Source of the DNA: Chloroflexota bacterium
GTDB lineage: Bacteria; Chloroflexota; Chloroflexia; Chloroflexales; Roseiflexaceae
NCBI GenBank assembly: GCA_018969485.1
Contig: JAGWYG010000001.1
Coordinates: 52,978 to 116,977, forward strand
DNA: 64,000 nt
Reading direction: 5' to 3'
Position numbers and translations under genes: made by a program. The notes under the pieces were generated by a model that saw only the letters and a list, made by a program, of their open reading frames with translations, was not told the DNA's origin and ran no database searches. Shown piece by piece: positions 58,242 to 64,000 of the stretch; position 1 is the first letter of the stretch; every line of letters begins with the position of its first letter.

Positions 58242-59423
58242 ATGCGCGAGGCAGTGATCGTCGCGGCGGCACGGACGGCGGTGGGCAAGGCGCCGCGTGG
58301 CGCCTTCCGGACGGTGCATCCCACCGAACTGGCCGCCGCTGCGATCCGTGCGGCGGTCGACCGTGCGGTCGGGCTCGATCCGGCCACGATCGACGATGTG
58401 ATCATGGGGTGCGCCATGCCCGAGGCCGAGCAGGGCCTGAATCTGGCACGGCTCGCCGCGGTGCGCGCCGGCCTGCCGGTGAGCGTGCCGGCACAGACGG
58501 TGAATCGCTTCTGCGCCTCGGGATTGCAGACGATCGCGCTGGCGGCGCAGCAGATCATGTGCGGCATGGGTGATGTGATCGTGGCCGGTGGCGTCGAGAG
58601 CATGAGTCTGGTGCCGATGACCGGACACCATGTTGCGCCGAATCCGGTGCTGATCGACCTGAATCCGGATTTGTACCTGGGCATGGGCCTGACGGCCGAG
58701 CATGTGGCGCGGCGCTACACGGTGAGCCGTGAGGATCAGGATGCCTTCGCGCTGCGCTCGCATCTGCGCGCGCTGGACGCGATCGATGCCGGGCGCTTTC
58801 GCCGCGAGATCGTCCCGCTCGAGGTGGAAGAAGTCTGGTTTGCCGATGGGGCGCGGCAGCAGCGCGTGCATCTGGTGGCGCACGACGAGGGGCCGCGCCG
58901 CGATACGTCGGCGGGCGCACTGGCGCGGCTGCGGCCGGTGTTCGCCGCCGACGGCAGCGTCACTGCTGGCAACTCGTCGCAGACGAGCGATGGTGCGGCG
59001 GCGGTGGTGGTGATGAGCGCGGAGCGCGCCGCAGCGCTCGGCGTCCAGCCGATGGCCGCGTTCCGCTCGTTTGCGGTCGCCGGGGTGCCGCCGGAGATCA
59101 TGGGCATCGGTCCGATCGAGGCGGTGCCGCGCGCGCTGCAGCGCGCCGGCATCCGCGCGACAGATCTCGATCTGATCGAGCTGAACGAGGCGTTTGCCGC
59201 CCAGGCGCTGGCGGTGATCCGCGCGCTGGATCTCGATGAGGATCGTGTCAACCCGGACGGTGGCGCGATCGCGCTCGGTCATCCGCTCGGCTGTACGGGC
59301 GCCCGGCTGACGGTGCATCTGGTGCACGAACTGGCGCGGCGCGGCGGGCGCTATGGGTTGGTGACGATGTGCATCGGCGGTGGCATGGGCGCGGCGGGCG
59401 TGTTCGAGCGGCTCGGTGCGTGA
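58242..59423 (+). CDS. Acetyl-CoA acyltransferase (thiolase)
   Basis: 393 residues with the acyl cysteine C91 (NRFCASGLQ), GNSSQTSDGAAAVV, the histidine in GHPLGCTGARL and a second cysteine in MCIGGGMG. It is the thiolytic end of beta-oxidation and completes the operon with FadN. GGAGGAAG before the ATG at 58242 fixes the start. Confidence 0.94.
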   Translation: MREAVIVAAARTAVGKAPRGAFRTVHPTELAAAAIRAAVDRAVGLDPATIDDVIMGCAMPEAEQGLNLARLAAVRAGLPVSVPAQTVNRFCASGLQTIALAAQQIMCGMGDVIVAGGVESMSLVPMTGHHVAPNPVLIDLNPDLYLGMGLTAEHVARRYTVSREDQDAFALRSHLRALDAIDAGRFRREIVPLEVEEVWFADGARQQRVHLVAHDEGPRRDTSAGALARLRPVFAADGSVTAGNSSQTSDGAAAVVVMSAERAAALGVQPMAAFRSFAVAGVPPEIMGIGPIEAVPRALQRAGIRATDLDLIELNEAFAAQALAVIRALDLDEDRVNPDGGAIALGHPLGCTGARLTVHLVHELARRGGRYGLVTMCIGGGMGAAGVFERLGA

Positions 59424-59518
59424 CCGCTGATGCGCGATGGGGCTGTCGTGCGCGTCGGCTGCCGGCACAGGATCGCGCTGCCCCGGCCGGTGGCGAGATC
59501 GGCGCGGCTGGCGCGCGG

Positions 59519-60409
59519 TCAGCCAGCGACCGGCGCCGGGACGGTGCTGCGCAGAATGACGACGCGCTCGCCGGTGAGCGCGAAGCCGCATCGCTCGTAG
59601 AGCCGACGCGCGCGCTGGTTGTCGGCCTGGGTGTTCAGGCTGAGGTGTGTGGCGCCATCGGCATACGCGCGGCGGATCCAGTGGCCGAACAGGTGCGCGC
59701 CGATGCCGCGATGCTGCCAGGCGGGCCGGACGGCGATGCGCACCAGGTGCTGCCAGCGTCCGGCGCCGTGGCTGGTGGCCATGGCGTAGCCGATCGGGGC
59801 GCCCTCGGCTTCGGCGATGGTGGCATACGCCGCCTGGCCAAGCATCGCCGCGATCAGCGCATCGGTGTAGCGCCACTCTGGCGTGAAGCTCGCGGCATCG
59901 ATGGCGGCGATGTGGCGTGCGTCCGCCGGGGTGGCGCTGCGCAGCGGCCACACGCCGACCGGTGGTGGCGTCGCCCGGGGCGCGGCATACTGCACCACCT
60001 CGGTGCTCGGCACGAAGCCCTGTGCCACCAGTTGACGCAGCAGCCAGCCGTCGCGCCGCGGATCACCCGATGCGAACCAGGCGTCGACGCCGTGCGCGCC
60101 GAGCGCGGTGCGCAGCGCCGCCGACAGCGGCCCCACCAGCGCTTCGTCGCCGCGATGGCGCAGCACTGCGCCCGCCAGCCAGCAACTGCCGGCGATCGGC
60201 ACCGAGCTGACCAGCGCCGCGACCACGCGGCCGGCGTGCTCGGCCAACACCGCGACGCCATCGTCGGGCATCGCCGGTGGCTCGCCGAGCTGTGCGCCCA
60301 GCACCGCCAGCGGCGCATCGTCGATCAGCGCCTGCAGCGCCGCCCGGTCGGCCATGGGCTGCGCGACGCGGATCGTCACCGGCTGATGGGGGCCACGCGG
60401 TCGCCACAT
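59519..60409 (-). CDS. GNAT-family N-acetyltransferase, two-domain
   Basis: 296 residues. A C-terminal GNAT domain (WQHLVRIAVRPAWQHRGIGAHLFGHWI, with the acetyl-CoA-binding RxxGxG/A, and LSLNTQADNQRARRLYERCGFALTGERVV) is preceded by a shorter related domain without a clear binding motif. This arrangement is seen in MshD-like transferases but the substrate is unknown. It converges with the thiolase gene about 95 bp away. Confidence 0.8.
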   Translation of the reverse strand: MWRPRGPHQPVTIRVAQPMADRAALQALIDDAPLAVLGAQLGEPPAMPDDGVAVLAEHAGRVVAALVSSVPIAGSCWLAGAVLRHRGDEALVGPLSAALRTALGAHGVDAWFASGDPRRDGWLLRQLVAQGFVPSTEVVQYAAPRATPPPVGVWPLRSATPADARHIAAIDAASFTPEWRYTDALIAAMLGQAAYATIAEAEGAPIGYAMATSHGAGRWQHLVRIAVRPAWQHRGIGAHLFGHWIRRAYADGATHLSLNTQADNQRARRLYERCGFALTGERVVILRSTVPAPVAG

Positions 60410-60412
60410 CGC

Positions 60413-62377
60413 TCAGATCACCCGTTCGTTGCCGCCATCGATCGGGATCTGTGCGCCGGTGGTGCGCGCGAAGACCGGCCCGCACACCTCGGCGACCAGC
60501 TCGGCGACGTCGTGGCTGCGAATCTCGGTGCGCAGCAGGTTGTTGCTGCGGTATTGCGCGACCGTCATGCCATAGCTGGCCGCGCGCGACGCGAGCACGT
60601 CCTCGCTCCATAGTCCGGTGTCGAAGACGGCATTCGGATGCACGACGTTGACCCGGATGCCGTCGCTGGCCCATTCGAGCGCCGCGACGCGCGCCAGTTG
60701 CGTCAGGGCGGCCTTGGCGCTCGAGTAGGCTGCTGCCCCCGGCCCCGGCGCGGGGACGTTCTTCGAGCCGATCACGACGACCCGACCGCCACGCGGCGCG
60801 CGCGTCAGCAGCGGGTGTGCCACGCGCAGCAGCATGGCGTTGGCATCGAGATTGATGCGCATCGATCGTTGCCATTCATCGAGCCGCAGTTCGGCGATGC
60901 GGCGGCTGGCCGGAAAGATGCCGGCATTGAGGACCAGCAGATCGAGGCCGCCGAATGCCAGCACGCCGGCATCGAGCGCCGCCACCACTGCGGCCTCGTC
61001 GGTCACGTCGCCCCGGATCGCCAGCACCTCGCGGCGCGACCAGATCTGGCTGACGCGCGGATCGATGTCGAACGCCACGACGGCCGCACCGCGCGCCAGC
61101 AGGGCATCGACACAGGCGCGGCCGATCCCCGATGCCGCACCGGTGACCAGCGCAATCTCGCCGGTGAGCGCCGGCGCCGCCGGTCGGCGCTTCAGCTTGG
61201 CCTGCTCGAGCTCCCAGTACTCGATGTCGAACAGATCGCGCTCCGGCAGCGCCTGCCAGCCGCCGAGCCTGACGGCGCGGCTGATGATCGCCATCGTCTG
61301 GCGGTAGATCTCGCCAGTCGCCCGGGCGTCGGCGAGCGTGCGGCCGGCGCTGGCGAGGCCAAACGCGGCGTCGAGCACCACGCGCGGCGCCGGGTCGAGC
61401 ATCTGGAGGCCGCGCCCGGCACCGGCATGGCGGGCGAAGTAGTCGTGATATGCCGCGACGTAGCTGGCGACGTCGTCGCCGAGCAGGGGGATGCGGCGCG
61501 TGCGGATGATGTGATCCGGCGTGGCGCACCCCTGCTGTGCGACCAGCGCCACATCGGGGCGGGCGGCGAATGCCAGCGCCTCGGGCGAGTCGTCGGTCGA
61601 CATGATCAGCGGCGCGCCGGCAGCATGCGACAGCGCCCGGCGCAGCGTGGCGAGCTGCGTCGCGCTGGCGCGCCTCGTGGCTGGCGGCGGCGGCGGCAGC
61701 GCCCATGCGCGCGCCTGCTCCAGATGGGCCTCGGCCCGCGTCACCAGTTCGAGCATGTGCGCGTACGATTCGGCAGCGCTGTCGCCCCAGGTGAATACGC
61801 CATGATGCATCAGCACCATGCCACGGACGCCAGATGGCGCCGTCGCGAGCGCGGCGGCGCAGGCACGCGCCAGCAGGAATCCGGGCATCACATACGGCAC
61901 GACGATGACGTCGCCGCCGTAGACGGCACGGATGCGGGCCGCGCCGTCTGGCGCATTCATCAGCACGATCAGCGCATCAGCATGCGTGTGGTCGACGAAC
62001 CGTGCAGGAATGACTGCGTGCAGCAGCGTCTCGACCGATGGTGTGGGGGCGCTGGCCGACGTCTGGGCACAGCGCAGCTCGTTGACCATCGTCGCGTCGT
62101 CGAGGGCCGGCAGCGCCGCCAGGCGCAGCAGCGGTGCCAGGCGCAGCGGCGTGAATCCGGCGGCGTCGATCGTCGCCAGATCTGATCCGCTGCCCTTCAC
62201 ATACAGCAGATCGATGACATCGCCGAAGATGTCGTGCTGCTGAACCTTCACCGACGTATTGCCACCACCATGGAGCACCAGCGCGGGTTCGGCGCCGAGC
62301 AGCCGCGAGCTGTAGACTCGCAGCGCCAGATCGTCGGGGCACTGCGCCGCCGCCGTGGCATCCCATCGACTCTGCAT
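60413..62377 (-). CDS. Bifunctional rhamnulose-1-P aldolase/lactaldehyde dehydrogenase-like protein
   Basis: 654 residues. The first 400 are a class II aldolase (VLHGGGNTSVK, VDHTHADALIVL, VLMHHGVFTWG: metal histidines), the last 250 a short-chain dehydrogenase (ALVTGAASGIGRACVDAL, NAGIFPASRRIAELRLDEW, AYSSAKAALTQLARVAALEW with YxxxK). The family RhaD/RhaEW acts in rhamnose degradation and related sugars. Frame continues 54 codons upstream; ATG 62377 with AGGAG fits. No rhamnose neighbours are seen. Confidence 0.85.
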   Translation of the reverse strand: MQSRWDATAAAQCPDDLALRVYSSRLLGAEPALVLHGGGNTSVKVQQHDIFGDVIDLLYVKGSGSDLATIDAAGFTPLRLAPLLRLAALPALDDATMVNELRCAQTSASAPTPSVETLLHAVIPARFVDHTHADALIVLMNAPDGAARIRAVYGGDVIVVPYVMPGFLLARACAAALATAPSGVRGMVLMHHGVFTWGDSAAESYAHMLELVTRAEAHLEQARAWALPPPPPATRRASATQLATLRRALSHAAGAPLIMSTDDSPEALAFAARPDVALVAQQGCATPDHIIRTRRIPLLGDDVASYVAAYHDYFARHAGAGRGLQMLDPAPRVVLDAAFGLASAGRTLADARATGEIYRQTMAIISRAVRLGGWQALPERDLFDIEYWELEQAKLKRRPAAPALTGEIALVTGAASGIGRACVDALLARGAAVVAFDIDPRVSQIWSRREVLAIRGDVTDEAAVVAALDAGVLAFGGLDLLVLNAGIFPASRRIAELRLDEWQRSMRINLDANAMLLRVAHPLLTRAPRGGRVVVIGSKNVPAPGPGAAAYSSAKAALTQLARVAALEWASDGIRVNVVHPNAVFDTGLWSEDVLASRAASYGMTVAQYRSNNLLRTEIRSHDVAELVAEVCGPVFARTTGAQIPIDGGNERVI

Positions 62378-62432
62378 CGGATGACGTCTCCTGATTGGCG
62401 CCCGCGTCGCGTGGCGCAACTGCACTCGCCCG

Positions 62433-62473
62433 ATTGTAGCACGGGCGCACTGCGGGCGCGCCGATGCTATAAT
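62433..62473. promoter_or_regulatory. Divergent promoters between the aldolase and ccdA-like genes
   Basis: A plus-strand TATAAT lies at 62468-62473, 31 bp before the GTG of the membrane protein. A minus-strand TACAAT (62438-62433) lies 56 bp before the aldolase ATG. Neither has a good -35. Confidence 0.5.
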
Positions 62474-62503
62474 GACATAGCGATACGTTTCTGGAGGCGC
62501 CCC

Positions 62504-63412
62504 GTGACAACCGATGAGACAACCCGTTCGAGCGCGCATCCGTGGCGGCCGTTCCTGGTCGGCGCCGGCGCCGTCGGCGTGATCGCCGTGCTCGTCGTCC
62601 TCTCCATCCGGACCCCCGATCTGGCCTATATTCCGACCGGCGGTGCCAGCCTGCTGGTGTTGGCGCCGGCGGCGTTCCTCGCCGGAGTCTTCAGCTTTCT
62701 CTCGCCGTGCACGCTGCCCATCCTGCCCGCATACTTCGCATTCACCTTCCAGGCGCAGCGCGAGCGCATCGTCGTGATGACCGTGGCGTTCTTCCTCGGC
62801 CTGGCGACGACGATGGTGCTGCTGGGGGCGACGGCGACGGCGCTGACTCAGCTGGTGTTTCGCAACATCGACACCCTGACGCTGGTCGGCGGCATTGTCG
62901 TGATCGCCTTCGGCGTGATGAGCGCACTCGGCAAGGGGTTCAGCGGCATCCGGAACATCGATCGGCCGGCGGCCAGCATCGCCGGATCGTACCTCTACGG
63001 CGCGACCTTCGCGCTCGGCTGGACGGCATGCGTCGGGCCGATCCTGGGTGCCCTGCTGACGCTGCTGGCGACACAGGGCGTGGCGATCGCCCAGGGGGCG
63101 GTGCTGGCGTTCATCTACGCGCTGGGCCTGGGTTCGCCGCTGATCATCGTCGCGAGTTTTTTCAGCCGGCTCGGCACGGGGTCGCGCTTCTGGCGTATCA
63201 TGCGCGGCCGTGGCTTCGCAGTACGCGTCGCCGGCCGTGAGGTGCTGCTACACACGACCAATCTGGCCAGCGGGCTGATGATGGTCGCGATGGGCGTGCT
63301 GCTCGCGACCGGGCAGCTTGGCGCCGTGAGCGAGTGGGCGCAGCGCACGCCGATGGCACAGCTGGCGCTCGAGATCGAACACACCATCCAGCAATGGTTC
63401 CTGCCACGCTAG
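62504..63412 (+). CDS. CcdA/DsbD-like cytochrome biogenesis membrane protein
   Basis: 302 residues from GTG. One N-terminal helix and six CcdA-type helices with the conserved FSFLSPCTLPILPAYFAF and ALGWTACVGPILGALLTL, including the cysteine pair used to move reducing power across the membrane. Helps cytochrome c maturation or thiol exchange. GGAGG 6 bases upstream decides the GTG start. A final long helix lies near the C-terminus. Confidence 0.88.
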   Translation: MTTDETTRSSAHPWRPFLVGAGAVGVIAVLVVLSIRTPDLAYIPTGGASLLVLAPAAFLAGVFSFLSPCTLPILPAYFAFTFQAQRERIVVMTVAFFLGLATTMVLLGATATALTQLVFRNIDTLTLVGGIVVIAFGVMSALGKGFSGIRNIDRPAASIAGSYLYGATFALGWTACVGPILGALLTLLATQGVAIAQGAVLAFIYALGLGSPLIIVASFFSRLGTGSRFWRIMRGRGFAVRVAGREVLLHTTNLASGLMMVAMGVLLATGQLGAVSEWAQRTPMAQLALEIEHTIQQWFLPR

Positions 63413-63422
63413 GAGGCGCCCG

Positions 63423-64000
63423 ATGGCCCAAAGACGCCGTGGGATGCGGCATGCCGCCGGTGGGGTAGTCTGCCGCCGCGATGCGGCGGGCGCGTGGGAG
63501 ATCCTGCTGATCCATGACCCGTATGATCGCTGGAGCCTGCCCAAGGGGCATCTCGAGGCGGGCGAATCGGCGGAACTGGCGGCCGTCCGCGAGGTGCAGG
63601 AAGAGACCGGCGTGACGGCGCGCGTCGAGCGGCTGCTGGAGACGGTGTACTATATGGCGCGCGGCCGCGACGGCGCGGAGCATCCCAAGCGGCTCGACAT
63701 CTTCCTGATGCTGGCGGTCGACGGTACGCCGCAGCCACAGCAGGCCGAGGGCATTCGGGCGGTGGCCTGGGTGTCGGCGGCGCAGGCGGTCGAGCGCATC
63801 GGCTACGAGCAGATCCGCGCGGTGGCCGGCCGTGCGCTGACGGTGCTGACCAGTGCGCACCGCGGCGCGACGCGGCATGCCGCCGGCGGGGTAGTCTGCC
63901 GCCGCGACGCGGCGGGCGCGTGGGAGATCCTGCTGATCCATGACCCGTATGATCGCTGGAATCTGCCCAAGGGGCATCTCGAGGCGGGCGAATCGGCGGA
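63423..64000 (+). CDS. Nudix hydrolase, tandem two-domain, right end open
   Basis: The frame begins with TAGGAGG ahead of the ATG at 63423. The first domain has the Nudix box GHLEAGESAELAAVREVQEETG (all core residues), and ends near residue 150. At 63872 a second domain starts with the same sequence (HAAGGVVCRRDAAGAWEILL...), only four of 129 bases differ, and continues past the window. Nudix enzymes hydrolyse nucleoside diphosphate-linked compounds. Compared with the family the fused double domain is unusual. The frame is open at the edge. Confidence 0.88.
   Translation, partial: MAQRRRGMRHAAGGVVCRRDAAGAWEILLIHDPYDRWSLPKGHLEAGESAELAAVREVQEETGVTARVERLLETVYYMARGRDGAEHPKRLDIFLMLAVDGTPQPQQAEGIRAVAWVSAAQAVERIGYEQIRAVAGRALTVLTSAHRGATRHAAGGVVCRRDAAGAWEILLIHDPYDRWNLPKGHLEAGESA
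63446..64000 (+). repeat. 426-bp tandem duplication of Nudix coding sequence
   Basis: 63446-63574 is repeated at 63872-64000 with 125 of 129 positions equal (3% difference). The offset of 426 bases (142 codons) keeps the frame. The second copy runs off the window. Confidence 0.92.

Noticed and set aside
55851..59951. Minus-strand open frame of 1,366 codons opposite fadN and the thiolase
   Set aside because: A shadow due to high GC: the plus-strand genes have firm motifs, the minus frame none.

Overview
The window is chromosomal DNA of a GC-rich bacterium, most likely a member of the Chloroflexota (class Chloroflexia, Roseiflexus/Chloroflexus-like). This is inferred from a MurE that lacks the meso-diaminopimelate motif, a plant-type UDP-sulfoquinovose synthase (sulfolipid, common in phototrophs), and secretion genes of the single-membrane type with no outer-membrane secretin or VirB7/9/10 parts. 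No ribosomal RNA or tRNA gene was seen.

Layout. 1-4.2 kb: Era GTPase, then, on the minus strand, murE and an M42-like peptidase. 4.6-30.9 kb: a long plus-strand run, mostly with ATGA-type overlaps. It starts with a vanadium-haloperoxidase/PAP2-like protein and a 1,399-residue surface protein, continues with a Tad (type IVc) pilus set (TadE, TadG, CpaB, TadZ, CpaF, TadB, TadC), then two small excisionase-like HTH proteins, and then a minimal type IV secretion set (VirB6-like channel, a two-domain cell-wall hydrolase, a VirB2-like small protein, PrgI/VirB3-like, a split VirB4, a PEGA/propeller membrane protein, a degenerate FtsK-like protein and VirD4). There is no relaxase, no Flp pilin and no prepilin peptidase. 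This fused Tad-plus-T4SS locus is the most interesting system here.

30.9-47.4 kb: a DUF2142-like membrane protein and a transposase remnant; then rlmI, ligA, coaE and an amidohydrolase fused to a CYTH domain (minus strand); then a PfkB kinase, a DUF192 lipoprotein, a THUMP methyltransferase, a tyrosine recombinase and a sulfolipid operon (sqdB, unknown, P-loop kinase). 47.4-50.8 kb: a foreign insertion that truncates the kinase. It has an AT-rich two-gene segment, a mazEF toxin-antitoxin pair, attC-like structured sites suggesting integron cassettes, and a frameshifted IS66-family element.

50.9-64 kb: a DtxR-type regulator, an SMP-30 lactonase, and a fatty-acid degradation cluster (SCP2-like protein, two acyl-CoA dehydrogenases, FadN-type hydratase/dehydrogenase, thiolase). 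Then follow a GNAT acetyltransferase and a bifunctional aldolase/short-chain dehydrogenase (minus), a CcdA-like membrane protein, and a Nudix protein whose 426-bp unit begins a second, nearly identical copy at the right edge. Start codons were chosen from visible Shine-Dalgarno sequences and overlaps. All functions are read from motifs without database searches.
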